A stretch of 64,000 nt of DNA, taken from assembly GCA_016699695.1 (NCBI GenBank), contig CP065006.1, positions 310,001-374,000 on the forward strand, read 5' to 3'. Source of the DNA: Bacteroidota bacterium (GTDB lineage Bacteria; Bacteroidota; Bacteroidia; Bacteroidales; UBA10428). The notes beneath the pieces were generated by a model, which had not been told where the DNA came from, made no database searches, and worked only from the letters and a program-made list of their open reading frames with translations. The position numbers and the translations under genes are program-made. Of the stretch, positions 45,617 to 56,500 are shown piece by piece. How positions within the stretch are numbered: position 1 is the first letter of the stretch; every line of letters starts with the position of its first letter.

Positions 45617-46849
45617 ATGGAACTCGTAAACAACCAGTATCAAATCGATGGCATTTCGGTAGACGAATTGATTCGCAAATACGATTCGCCACTTTATGTG
45701 TACAACACAGCCAAAATGAAAGCCCAATATAAAAAACTGGCCCAGGCTTTCAAGGGTATCGATATGCGCATTAATTTCGCGTGCAAAGCCCTTACCAACA
45801 TTTCAGTGCTGAAGTTCTTTAAGAACCAGGGTTCAGGACTCGATGCTGTTTCAATTCAGGAAGTAATGCTGGGATTAAAAGCGGGGTTCAATCCAAAGGA
45901 CATCATTTTTACCCCAAATTGTGTTTCGCTCGAAGAGCTTGAACAAGGCGTTAAATTAGGGGTGCACATTAACATCGACAACCTGAGTATCTTGGAACAA
46001 TTCGGCGATAAATACGGCGACAAAGTACCGGTAGGAATTCGAATTAACCCACACATCATGGGTGGTGGCAACGCCAAAATATCGACCGGACATATTGATT
46101 CGAAATTTGGGATCTCGATTTACCAAATGCCCCACCTGCTGAGGGTAATTCAGACCAACAACATGGTTATCGATGGAATTCACATGCACACCGGAAGCGA
46201 CATTCTGGATGTCGAAGTATTCCTTCGCGCAGCGAACATTTTGCTCGATACTGCCAAAAATTTTAAAGACCTGCGCTACATTGATTTTGGTAGTGGTTTT
46301 AAAGTACCCTATAAGCACGACGACATATCGACCAATATCAGCGATTTTGGAAAACAATTGAGCAGTCGCATTCACGATTTTTATACCGAATACGGAAGGA
46401 AGGTTACCATTATGTTTGAGCCGGGGAAATACCTGGTGAGCGAAGCCGGAAATTTCTTTGTACGTGTGAATGTACTCAAACAAACCCTGGCCACAGTATT
46501 TGCTGGTGTAGACAGCGGGTTGAATCACCTGATCAGGCCTATGTTTTATGATTCGTACCACCACATTGTCAATGTTTCCAACCCAGGGGCCAAACAACGG
46601 ATTTATACTGTAGTGGGCTATATCTGCGAAACCGATACTTTTGGATGGAACCGAAAAATAAACGAAATACGTGAAGGGGATATACTCGCTTTTGCCAATG
46701 CAGGAGCCTATTGCTTTGCCATGGCTTCGAATTACAACTCGCGCTACAGACCGGCCGAAGTGATGATACACGAAGGAAAAGATTACCTAATTCGCAAGCG
46801 CGAAACCATAGAGGATCTTTTACATAACCAGGTGGAAATCAATTTTTAA
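45617..46849 (+). CDS. lysA: diaminopimelate decarboxylase
   Basis: 410 residues. It removes the D-centre carboxyl of meso-diaminopimelate to give L-lysine, with PLP. The alanine-racemase-type barrel holds the PLP lysine K57 (NFACKALTN), the HMHTGSD loop and Gly-rich DFGSGFK. The C-terminal domain has FEPGKYLVSEAG and the ICETDTFG motif (the CESxD site of decarboxylases), and near the end GAYCFAMASNYNSR. Together with dapA in this window it shows the DAP route to lysine. It stands alone with its own promoter-like element. Confidence 0.96.
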   Translation: MELVNNQYQIDGISVDELIRKYDSPLYVYNTAKMKAQYKKLAQAFKGIDMRINFACKALTNISVLKFFKNQGSGLDAVSIQEVMLGLKAGFNPKDIIFTPNCVSLEELEQGVKLGVHINIDNLSILEQFGDKYGDKVPVGIRINPHIMGGGNAKISTGHIDSKFGISIYQMPHLLRVIQTNNMVIDGIHMHTGSDILDVEVFLRAANILLDTAKNFKDLRYIDFGSGFKVPYKHDDISTNISDFGKQLSSRIHDFYTEYGRKVTIMFEPGKYLVSEAGNFFVRVNVLKQTLATVFAGVDSGLNHLIRPMFYDSYHHIVNVSNPGAKQRIYTVVGYICETDTFGWNRKINEIREGDILAFANAGAYCFAMASNYNSRYRPAEVMIHEGKDYLIRKRETIEDLLHNQVEINF

Positions 46850-46970
46850 TCACTATTGTAAGGTAAATTGTCAAAAATGATGAAATGTTTTATGATGTTG
46901 AATCTTACTGACTGAAGATAAATAAGTTATAATTAAGATAAAAATAATTTTTTTTTGTTTTATTCTAATG

Positions 46971-47058
46971 CCCCTGGGTTACTCACTCCGTTCGTGAAGA
47001 CGCTGCGCTAAGTTAAGCCAGGGGTAATTGATGTCGCCCTGATTAAGGGCTTTAGCCC
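46971..47058. repeat. REP-like palindromic cluster
   Basis: In the gap after lysA, CCCCTGGGTTA (46971-46981) and TAAGCCAGGGG (47014-47024) are inverted copies with one mismatch. Then GCCCT/AGGGC (47036-47050) and GGGCT-tt-AGCCC (47047-47058) form two competing hairpins. The GC-rich block stands out from AT-rich flanks and lacks a T run, so it is not a plain terminator. It resembles extragenic palindromes dispersed in bacterial genomes; only one copy is visible here. Confidence 0.5.
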
Positions 47059-47132
47059 AACTGTCGAAATTTTTACAGCACAACAGTAATTTTTAATACT
47101 GAATTTCGTGAATCTTGTTTAATCATACGCCA

Positions 47133-48083
47133 ATGAATACACCGCTCAATATTGTTTTTCTCGATGCCTCCACACTAGGGTATGTTAAATCGATTGAAAA
47201 AATAGCCAAATTAGGGCTTTATACTTCATACGAACTCACGGCACCACACGAAAGAATTGAGCGCATAAAAGGCCATCAAATTGCGATTACAAACAAGGTA
47301 ATCATCGACAAAGAAGTAATGGATGCCTGTCCGGAACTAAAACTTGTTTGCATTTCGGCCACCGGTATGAATAATGTAGATTTGGAATATGCACGGTTAA
47401 AGGGAATTGAAGTAAGAAATGTAGCTGGCTATTCGACAGAAAGTGTAGCTCAAATGACCTTTTCCATGTTGTTTTACCTGCTCACAAAACCAGCCTATTT
47501 CGATACTTATGTAAAATCGGGCAGTTATTCAAAAAGCCCTATTTTTACCCACCATGGCCGCTCTTTCTGGGAGCTGAAAGGAAAACAATTTGGAATTATT
47601 GGTATGGGTAACATTGGGAAACGAGTGGCAGAAATAGCCTCTGCCTTTGGTGCCAGGGTAGTCTACTTCAGCACCAGTGGAAAAAATACCAATAGCCCCT
47701 ACCCTCAGCTTGCATTCGAAGATATATTGAAAAGCTCTGATATCATTTCTATTCATTGCCCCTTGAACGAAAATACCCTTAACTTATTTGGGTATGCCCA
47801 GTTTCAGAAAATGAAGCCGAACGCAATACTATTAAATGCCGGCCGTGGTAAAATCGTACACGAAGCCGATCTGGCCAGGGCACTTAACGAAAACCTGATT
47901 GCCGGTGCTGGTCTCGATGTGCTGGAGTTCGAACCTATCAAAGCCAATAATCCCCTATTACACCTGAATAATCCGGAAAAGATTTTTATTGCTCCTCACA
48001 TTGCCTGGATAAGCGAAGAATCGAGAAATGAACTGGTCGATGGAATTGTAATCAACATCCAAAATTGGCTGACAAAAAATTAG
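47133..48083 (+). CDS. D-2-hydroxyacid dehydrogenase (NAD-dependent)
   Basis: 316 residues from ATG 47133 (MNTPLNIVFLDASTLG); a TTG 18 nt earlier is less likely. It reduces or oxidises a 2-hydroxy acid with NAD(H); the substrate cannot be told from sequence. Rossmann motif GIIGMGNIGKRVAEIASAFG, then the arginine in LLNAGRGKIV, the glutamate region GLDVLEFEP and the catalytic histidine in APHIAWISEE. It is most like glycerate/hydroxypyruvate-type members. It converges with the TauE-like gene. Confidence 0.9.
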   Translation: MNTPLNIVFLDASTLGYVKSIEKIAKLGLYTSYELTAPHERIERIKGHQIAITNKVIIDKEVMDACPELKLVCISATGMNNVDLEYARLKGIEVRNVAGYSTESVAQMTFSMLFYLLTKPAYFDTYVKSGSYSKSPIFTHHGRSFWELKGKQFGIIGMGNIGKRVAEIASAFGARVVYFSTSGKNTNSPYPQLAFEDILKSSDIISIHCPLNENTLNLFGYAQFQKMKPNAILLNAGRGKIVHEADLARALNENLIAGAGLDVLEFEPIKANNPLLHLNNPEKIFIAPHIAWISEESRNELVDGIVINIQNWLTKN

Positions 48084-48114
48084 GAAACTGCTAAATTTTG
48101 ATCAAATGATCGCT

Positions 48115-48888
48115 TTAAACTATTCCCGCTCCAAGAAACAGGGCAAAAACTAACAGCATAATAGCCACAATCATTTGAAGGCTGGCAATAGTGATCTTTT
48201 TAAGCAAACGCGTTCCAATAAACACACCTGAAAAGGCTGCCAGCACAGCCACAGCCAACAAAAGTATTTTCGATTGATCAATGTGGCTTAAAATGTTCTT
48301 TGAATATATCGATAAACGTGCAAAATCTACCAAACAGGCTATCACTACACTGGTGCCAATGAAGAATTCTTTATTCATTCCTGCCCGTATCAGAAATGCT
48401 GCACGCAAAGCTCCCTGGTTACCTGAAATTCCTCCAAAAAAACCGCTGAGCAATCCGCCGAGTGGCATGTACTTTTTATCAAACTCCAATCGGGTAAACC
48501 TGGGAATAAGCTCCAACAATGAAAACACCAATAAAAGTAAGGCAATGGTAATGTTAACAGGGCTTATAGAAAAAGTATGATCAAACATCGAATAAGCAAA
48601 AAAAGCTTCCTGGTTACTGATAAAACCAAGGAGAAATGCGCCTAAGAAAGCTGCAGCAATAGAGGGAATACCAAATCGAAGAACAATGGCCCAGTTGATG
48701 GTTTTATGAAAAAAACCAAATTTAATCAGGTTATTGGCAAGGTGCACTATGGCGGTTAAAGCGATGGCCAGATCGATTGGAAAAAACAGACCAAAAACAG
48801 GCATCAGAAGGGTACCCAAACCAAAACCAGAAAACAAGGTCAATCCTGCACCAATAAAGCTTACAATTGCAATCAATAAAATATCCAT
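48115..48888 (-). CDS. TauE/SafE family membrane permease
   Basis: 257 residues with about eight hydrophobic segments. The N-terminal half has the family pattern FIGAGLTLFSGFGLGTLLMPVFGLFFPIDLAIALTAIVHLANNLIKF, repeated in form at LPLGG-type PLGGLLSGFFGGISGNQGALRAAFL. These proteins are thought to export sulfite, sulfoacetate or similar anions; the substrate is unknown. It is single and convergent with the dehydrogenase gene. Confidence 0.88.
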   Translation of the reverse strand: MDILLIAIVSFIGAGLTLFSGFGLGTLLMPVFGLFFPIDLAIALTAIVHLANNLIKFGFFHKTINWAIVLRFGIPSIAAAFLGAFLLGFISNQEAFFAYSMFDHTFSISPVNITIALLLLVFSLLELIPRFTRLEFDKKYMPLGGLLSGFFGGISGNQGALRAAFLIRAGMNKEFFIGTSVVIACLVDFARLSIYSKNILSHIDQSKILLLAVAVLAAFSGVFIGTRLLKKITIASLQMIVAIMLLVFALFLGAGIV

Positions 48889-48956
48889 GCCGAATTATTT
48901 GAGTAAAGTATGCTGGTTCTTTCCTTCATTATAACCCTTATACTTTAAGGAAAGTA

Positions 48957-49409
48957 CTACCTTGAAGGGTTAGAATAAGGATTGTAAGGAAACTCTTTTG
49001 ACAAGCGCTTATGCAATTCATTCATTTTTGATTTGTTGCCCAGTTGCTGGTAGCAATAGATCGAATTCATTGTAGCCATTTCGCAATAGGAATAGCCAGA
49101 CATACTTAATAATAAGAAGGCTCTGTATTTATCGAGCCATTCATGCTTCTTAAAATATTGGTAGCTCTTTTCAAAGGCAAATGCTGCCCCTTCCATTTCA
49201 CCTTTTCTTAAATAATAAAGTGCTTTGCGATGCCATCGGGGAATAGTAATTTTTAAATACCCTGCAAGCAATAAATAAATCGACAGGCCCAATAAAAAAC
49301 TATTGTCGACTCTGAGCCACCTAAATACGAAGGTAATAAGTAAAATAACTGAAATCTGCGGGATAAGAAAACTCCAATTCCGACGTGTAATATTTCGTGG
49401 TTTCTTCAT
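48957..49409 (-). CDS. small membrane protein with TPR-like C-terminus, unknown function
   Basis: 150 residues. Two adjacent hydrophobic segments (about 13-28 FLIPQISVILLITFVF and 37-54 SFLLGLSIYLLLAGYLKI) are followed by a helical soluble part with alternating Ala/Tyr/Leu (ALYYLRKGEMEGAAFAFEKSYQYFKK) that looks like a single tetratricopeptide-type repeat pair. I cannot name a family. A promoter with TTG-N22-TATATTTG lies just upstream. Confidence 0.65.
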   Translation of the reverse strand: MKKPRNITRRNWSFLIPQISVILLITFVFRWLRVDNSFLLGLSIYLLLAGYLKITIPRWHRKALYYLRKGEMEGAAFAFEKSYQYFKKHEWLDKYRAFLLLSMSGYSYCEMATMNSIYCYQQLGNKSKMNELHKRLSKEFPYNPYSNPSR

Positions 49410-49425
49410 AGGTTCGTTTGTTGGG

Positions 49426-49458
49426 CAAATATAAAATAAGTAGTCTTTACTTTTTCAA
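49426..49458 (-). promoter_or_regulatory. promoter, TTG-N22-TATATTTG
   Basis: On the minus strand TTG (49456-49458) and TATATTTG (49426-49433) are 22 nt apart, inside the accepted Bacteroidota range. The -7 element ends 16 nt before the start of the 150-residue gene. Confidence 0.65.
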
Positions 49459-49467
49459 GAACACAAA

Positions 49468-49494
49468 AAAAGCCTCCTGAAATTGGAGGCTTTT
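49468..49494 (-). terminator. rho-independent terminator of the PorP/SprF gene
   Basis: AAAAGCCTCC (49468-49477) and GGAGGCTTTT (49485-49494) form a perfect 10-bp stem with a 7-nt loop. On the minus strand a TTTTTT run ends the transcript 20 nt after the PorP stop. Confidence 0.88.
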
Positions 49495-49514
49495 ATGCTC
49501 AAAACTTTATGCTT

Positions 49515-50498
49515 TTAGTAAGAATTCAGCCATTTATAACGGCGGGCAGCATCGCCAAACCTTGCAATTACTGTTAATTCGTGCGTAGCAAAGGTTAATT
49601 TGGCAAAGGCATTAAAATTGTATTCAAAGGCATAACCAAAATAATAATTCAGGTAGTTCATACCACCAAATAATGCAAAAGCCTTTCCTGTTCTTAGATT
49701 AATACCTCCCCAGTAGGTTTTATCGAAAATAAACTTGGCAGATAAATCCATTTGGGCAGTCATGTTTTCCTGCAACTTAACGAGCATGGAAGGCTCCACA
49801 TCCATGCGGTTATTCAGAAAAAACCTGTATCCACCAATCAGGTTGTGCTGACGGTTCAGTCTATATTCTCCTGCTCCATCGATTCCAAACCTTACACTTG
49901 AATTGAATAATTGAACCGTAGAATACCCTGCATAGTAGTCGCGACCTGTAAGGTAGGCTCCAAAATTTGCATCCACAATCCAATACGACTGGGCGACAAG
50001 CAATGGATCGTTTGCACTTGCATTGTCAGACAACACAAATTGTTCAGCCTTTAAGCGATTCTGAAAGAGCAACATTGATAAACCAAAGGATAACTGTTTC
50101 TCTCCTAAATCGAGGTGATAGGCATAGGTTCCGTTAATGTATGTCTTACTGATAGGGCCATTGATATCATTAATCAGAAAAGCACCCCATGCAGTGTTAC
50201 CTGAACGAGTTTTCGGCTTTTCATTTTTGCGAATGGGTATTTTACGCAAAATATAACTATCGCCTAAAATTCGGGAATCCATAATAAGGGCGTGGGTTTT
50301 GGGTGTGCCACCATGGCCCACCCATTGTTCGCGGGCTATAAAATTTAAAGTAGTATAGCCATCAATACCCGCAGCTGCCGGATTCGAAACAAACTTATTG
50401 AGGGTATACTGCGTGAAATATGGATACTGCTGAGCACCTGCAAACTGAAGAACAGTAAGCAGGATCATTGTAGGCAGGGTTATTCTTTTCATCGTCAT
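49515..50498 (-). CDS. PorP/SprF family type IX secretion system membrane protein
   Basis: 327 residues. A signal peptide (about 1-22, MTMKRITLPTMILLTVLQFAGA, with MKR at residue 3 a possible true start) precedes an outer-membrane beta-barrel: QQYPYFTQYTLNKFVSNPAAAGIDGYTTLNFIAREQW is the family N-terminus. The rest alternates aromatic strands up to the end (YYFGYAFEYNFNAFAKLTFATHELTVIARFGDA). SprF-type proteins help secrete or attach one cognate type B T9SS cargo encoded beside them. Here the giant protein is directly upstream, only 27 nt away, on the same strand. Confidence 0.93.
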   Translation of the reverse strand: MTMKRITLPTMILLTVLQFAGAQQYPYFTQYTLNKFVSNPAAAGIDGYTTLNFIAREQWVGHGGTPKTHALIMDSRILGDSYILRKIPIRKNEKPKTRSGNTAWGAFLINDINGPISKTYINGTYAYHLDLGEKQLSFGLSMLLFQNRLKAEQFVLSDNASANDPLLVAQSYWIVDANFGAYLTGRDYYAGYSTVQLFNSSVRFGIDGAGEYRLNRQHNLIGGYRFFLNNRMDVEPSMLVKLQENMTAQMDLSAKFIFDKTYWGGINLRTGKAFALFGGMNYLNYYFGYAFEYNFNAFAKLTFATHELTVIARFGDAARRYKWLNSY

Positions 50499-50524
50499 TC
50501 TTAGATTTCCGGTTTTCGTTTAGG

Positions 50525-53500
50525 CTATTTTACAATGGTTAAGTTGCCTTTGAGTACAACTTTTCCATCGTTATAAAGGTCAATTACATAGAAATAGTTA
50601 TCATAGGGCAGTTTCTTTCCATTGAAGGTTCCATCCCAACCATCTGCATTCGAATAGCCACCTTGTTTATGGAAAACTCTTCTACCCCATCTGTCAAACA
50701 CTTGGATCTGCGCATTGGGGAAAAGTTCAATGTTATTGATTTCCCATGTTTCGTTCTGGCCATCGTTGTTGGGTGTGAACACATTGGTAATCATTCCAAT
50801 GTACTCTTCGGCACACTCCTCTGGCAAACGCATTGTGATATCTAAATCAGGAGAAATGGTGCCATTTCCGCATGAATTTACAGCGTATACCGTAAGAGCA
50901 CCACTCTGTGCATTCAGGTCAAAATCGATAAGAACAGATGCGGAATCACTCTCAAAAGTAGCACCAGTTCTGCTGTATTCCCATACATAGGTGTCGGCAC
51001 CTTCTACTGGCGCTGTAAGGTAAAGGACTCCTACTTCGCCCTGGCATACTTCTTCAGGGCCTACTATTAATGTGACATCTGCTGGCAAATCAGATACGGT
51101 AATTGCATGAGGTGCAGAAGGAATGCCGTCGCCACAATGGTTTACTGCCCAAGCGATAAGACTTCCGGAGGTTGCCCCGGCAGCAAAATCAAGGGTAACA
51201 GAATTTGATGTGCCTTGAATAGTTTCTCCATCTCCATCATAGTTCCAAATGTATGAAGTTGCACCTGCTACTGCCGGAATGGAATAGATATTATTTGAAC
51301 TTCCGGCACAAACCAAAGTGTCGCCGCTAATTAGTCCAGAAGCAGCTGGAACGTTATCAACACTAATACTAAAACCTGCAGAAGGTGTTCCATTACCACA
51401 ATCGTTGGTACCAAATACGGTTAGAATGCCTGAAGTAGCATTGGAAGCAAAATCAATACTGATTGTATTTCCAGTTCCCTGGATAATGGCCCCGGTTCCG
51501 GTATAGTTCCAAGTATACGTGTTTGCTCCATTGATTGGAATTACGCTATAAACCACTCCATTAGTAGACAAACACACGAGTGTATCCCCGCTAATGGTTC
51601 CTGCAGCTTCCGGCGTAACACCAGATAAACTTACAGTAAAGCTTTCTTCTGAACTGCAACTTCCGTTGTAGTCGTATATATACAATAAACTGTTCGAACT
51701 AATAAAATCTCCTGCAGCATATTGCGTACCAGTTCCTCCGGTAGCACTGTAATAGGCTTCGTTGCCGGTTAAATTGGTTCCTGTTATCACAGGTAATGTA
51801 AAACCAGAACAAACTACTTGATCAGCAATGTCGTTCACTACCGGACCACTGCCTACGATGGTGATCGTAAACTGCTCTTCCGAACTACAGCTGCCGTTGT
51901 TGTCATAAATGTACAGCGTAGTTGTAGCGCTGATGATATCACCGGCATTGTACTGGGTACCTAAGCCACCCGAAAGGGTGAAGTAAGCTTCGCTGCCGGT
52001 AAGGTTAGTTCCTGTAATAGCAGGTAAAACGTATTGTACACAGGCTGTCTGGTTGGCAATGTCGTTCACTACCGGACCACTGCCCACGATGGTGATCGTA
52101 AACTGCTCTTCCGAACTACAGCTGCCATTGTTGTCATAAATGTACAGCGTAGTTGTAGCGCTGATGACATCACCGGCATTGTACTGGGTACCTAAGCCAC
52201 CCGAAAGGGTGAAGTAGGCTTCGTTGCCGGTTAAATTGGTTCCTGTTATCACAGGTAATGTAAAACCAGAACAAACTACTTGATCAGCAATGTCGTTCAC
52301 TACCGGACCACTGCCTACGATGGTGATCGTAAACTGCTCTTCCGAACTACAGCTGCCGTTGTTGTCATAAATGTACAGCGTAGTTGTAGCGCTGATGATA
52401 TCACCGGCATTGTACTGGGTACCTAAGCCACCCGAAAGGGTGAAGTAAGCTTCGCTGCCGGTAAGGCTGCTGCCTGTAATGGCTGGCAAGGTGTATTGTA
52501 CGCAGGCTGTCTGGTTGGCAATGTCGCTTACTACCGGGCCACTGCCTACGATGGTGATCGTAAACTGCTCTTCCGAACTACAGCTGCCGTTGTTGTCATA
52601 AATGTACAGCGCAGTTGTAGCGCTGATGACATCACCGGCATTGTACTGGGTACCTAAGCCACCAGAAAGGGTGAAGTACGCTTCGCTGCCGGTAAGGTTA
52701 GTTCCTGTAATAGCAGGTAAAACGTATTGTACACAGGCTGTCTGGTCGGCTATGTCGTTCACTACCGGGCCACTGCCTATAATGGTAATCGTAAACTGCT
52801 CTTCCGAACTACAGCTTCCGTTGTTGTCATAAATGTACAGCGTAGTTGTGGCGCTGATGACATCACCTGCATTGTATTGCGTTCCTAAGCCACCGGATAA
52901 AGTGAAGTAAGCTTCGTTGCCAGTAAGGCTGCTGCCTGTAATGGCTGGCAAGGTATATTGTACGCAAGCTGTCTGGTCGGCTATGTCGTTCACTACCGGG
53001 CCACTGCCTATAATGGTAATCGTAAACTGCTCTTCAGAACTACAACTTCCGTTGTTATCATATATGTACAGCGTAGTTGTGGCGCTGATGACATCACCTG
53101 CATTGTATTGCGTTCCTAAGCCACCGGATAAAGTGAAGTAAGCTTCGTTGCCGGTAAGGCTGCTGCCTGTAATGGCTGGCAAGGTGTATTGTACGCAGGC
53201 TGTCTGGTTGGCAATGTCGCTTACTACCGGACCACTGCCCACGATGGTGATGGTAAACTGCTCTTCCGAACTACAGCTTCCGTTGTTATCATATATGTAC
53301 AGCGTAGTTGTGGCGCTGATGACATCACCAGCATTGTACTGGGTACCTAAGCCACCCGAAAGGGTAAAGTAGGCTTCGTTGCCGGTAAGGCTGCTGCCTG
53401 TAATGGCTGGCAAGGTGTATTGTACGCAAGCTGTCTGGTCAGCGATGTCGTTCACTACCGGGCCACTGCCTACGATGGTGATCGTAAACTGCTCTTCCGA

Positions 53501-56500
53501 ACTACAGCTGCCGTTGTTGTCATAAATGTACAGCGTAGTTGTAGCGCTGATGATATCACCGGCATTGTACTGGGTACCTAAGCCACCCGAAAGGGTGAAG
53601 TAAGCTTCGCTGCCGGTAAGGCTGCTGCCTGTAATGGCTGGCAAGGTGTATTGTACGCAAGCTGTCTGGTTGGCAATGTCGCTTACAACCGGGCCACTGC
53701 CTACGATGGTGATCGTAAACTGCTCTTCCGAACTACAGCTGCCGTTGTTGTCATAAATGTACAGCGTAGTTGTGGCGCTGATGACATCACCAGCATTGTA
53801 CTGGGTACCTAAGCCACCCGAAAGGGTGAAGTAAGCTTCGCTGCCGGTAAGGCTGCTGCCTGTAATGGCTGGCAAGGTGTATTGTACGCATGCTGTCTGG
53901 TCGGCTATGTCGTTCACTACCGGGCCACTGCCTATAATGGTAATCGTAAACTGCTCTTCAGAACTACAACTTCCGTTGTTATCATATATGTACAGCGTAG
54001 TGCTGGCACTGATGACATCACCGGCATTGTACTGGGTACCTAAGCCACCCGAAAGGGTGAAGTAGGCTTCGTTGCCGGTAAGGCTGCTGCCTGTAATGGC
54101 TGGCAAGGTGTATTGTACGCAAGCTGTCTGGTTGGCAATGTCGCTTACAACCGGGCCACTGCCTACGATGGTGATCGTAAACTGCTCTTCCGAACTACAG
54201 CTGCCGTTGTTGTCATAAATGTACAGCGTAGTTGTGGCGCTGATGACATCACCGGCATTGTACTGGTACCTAAGCCACCCGAAAGGGTGAAGTAGGCTTC
54301 GCTGCCGGTAAGGCTGCTGCCTGTAATGGCTGGCAAGGTATATTGTACGCAAGCTGTCTGGTTGGCAATGTCGTTCACTACCGGGCCACTGCCTAGGATG
54401 GTGATCGTAAACTGCTCTTCCGAACTACAGCTGCCATTGTTGTCATAAATGTACAGCGTAGTTGTAGCGCTGATGACATCACCGGCATTGTACTCTGTGC
54501 CTAAGCCACCCGAAAGGGTGAAGTAGGCTTCGTTGCCGGTAAGGCTGCTGCCTGTAATGGCTGGCAAGGTATATTGTACGCAGGCTGTCTGGTTGGCAAT
54601 GTCGTTCACTACCGGGCCACTGCCTACGATGGTGATCGTAAACTGCTCTTCCGAACTACAGCTGCCATTGTTGTCATAAATGTACAGCGTAGTTGTGGCG
54701 CTGATGACATCACCGGCATTGTACTGGGTACCTAAGCCACCCGAAAGGGTGAAGTAGGCTTCGCTGCCGGTAAGGCTGCTGCCTGTAATGGCTGGCAAGG
54801 TATATTGTACGCAAGCTGTCTGGTTGGCAATGTCGTTCACTACCGGGCCACTGCCTAGGATGGTGATCGTAAACTGCTCTTCCGAACTACAGCTGCCATT
54901 GTTGTCATAAATGTACAGCGTAGTTGTAGCGCTGATGACATCACCGGCATTGTACTGGGTACCTAAGCCACCCGAAAGGGTGAAGTAGGCTTCGTTGCCG
55001 GTAAGGCTGCTGCCTGTAATGGCTGGCAAGGTATATTGTACGCAGGCTGTCTGGTTGGCAATGTCGTTCACTACCGGGCCACTGCCTACGATGGTGATCG
55101 TAAACTGCTCTTCCGAACTACAGCTGCCATTGTTGTCATAAATGTACAGCGTAGTTGTGGCGCTGATGACATCACCGGCATTGTACTGGGTACCTAAGCC
55201 ACCCGAAAGGGTGAAGTAGGCTTCGTTGCCGGTAAGGCTGCTGCCTGTAATGGCTGGCAAGGTATATTGTACGCAAGCTGTCTGGTTGGCAATGTCGTTC
55301 ACTACCGGGCCACTGCCTACGATGGTGATCGTAAACTGCTCTTCCGAACTACAGCTGCCATTGTTGTCATAAATGTACAGCGTAGTTGTGGCGCTGATGA
55401 CATCACCAGTATTGTACTCTGTGCCTAAGGCACCAGAAAGGGTGAAGTAAGCTTCGCTGCCGGTAAGGCTGCTGCCTGTAATGGCTGGCAAGGTGTATTG
55501 TACGCATGCTGTCTGGTTGGCAATGTCGCTTACTACCGGTGAAATTACTATTCCAATCGCAAAGCTTTCTTCACTCGAACAACTTGGTATTGTTGCGGTT
55601 GAATCAAAAATATATAAATTAGTTGCCACTGTAATTACATCACCTGGATTAAACCGTGTGCCATTTCCACCGGAAAGAGTATAATATGCTTCATCTCCGG
55701 TGAGATTTAGTCCGGTAATTGCAGGAAGTGTGTATGAATCGCAGGCATTGGTATCGGCTAAATCGTTTACCTGCGGTGTGGTGTTGATTGTCAGAACAAA
55801 GCTTTCTTCGCTGATACAGGCTGGTGCAGTCGTTGTCGAATCGTAAATGTAAATTGTACCACTGGCACTCAGCACATCGGCAGCATTATAGCGTGTACCT
55901 TTCCCTCCACTTAATGTGTAGTATCCTTCATTGCCGGTGAGGTTTGTACCTGTAATGGCTGGAAGTACAAAGTTCTCGCATCCGCTGGTATCAGCAAGGT
56001 CGTTTACCTGCGGTGTGGTGTTGATTGTCAGAACAAAGCTTTCTTCGCTGATACAGGCTGGTGCGGTCGTTGTCGAATCGTAAATGTAAATTGTACCACT
56101 GGCACTCAGCACATCGGCAGCATTATAGCGTGTACCTTTCCCTCCACTTAAGGTGTAGTATCCTTCATTGCCGGTGAGGTTTGTACCTGTAATGGCTGGA
56201 AGTACAAAACTTTCGCATCCGCTGGTATCAGCAAGGTCGTTTACCTGGGGTGTTGTATTGATTGTCAGCACAAAGCTTTCTTCGCTGATACAGGCTGGTG
56301 CGGTCGTTGTCGAATCGTAAATGTAAATTGTACCACCGGCACTCAGCACATCGGCAGCATTATAGCGTGTACCTTTCCCTCCACTTAAGGTGTAGTATCC
56401 TTCATTGCCGGTGAGGTTTGTACCTGTAATGGCAGGAAGTACAAAGCTCTCGCATCCACTGGTATCAGCAAGGTCGTTAACCTGGGGTGTTGTATTGATT

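Noticed and set aside
45956..46771. 271-codon minus-strand frame opposite lysA
   Set aside because: It is the antisense of lysA, which has all PLP and decarboxylase motifs; there is no start signal or family similarity for the reverse frame.
52602..54065. Repeated plus-strand frames in the module array (60-76 codons each)
   Set aside because: They are the reverse complement of the modules and recur only because the DNA is repeated.
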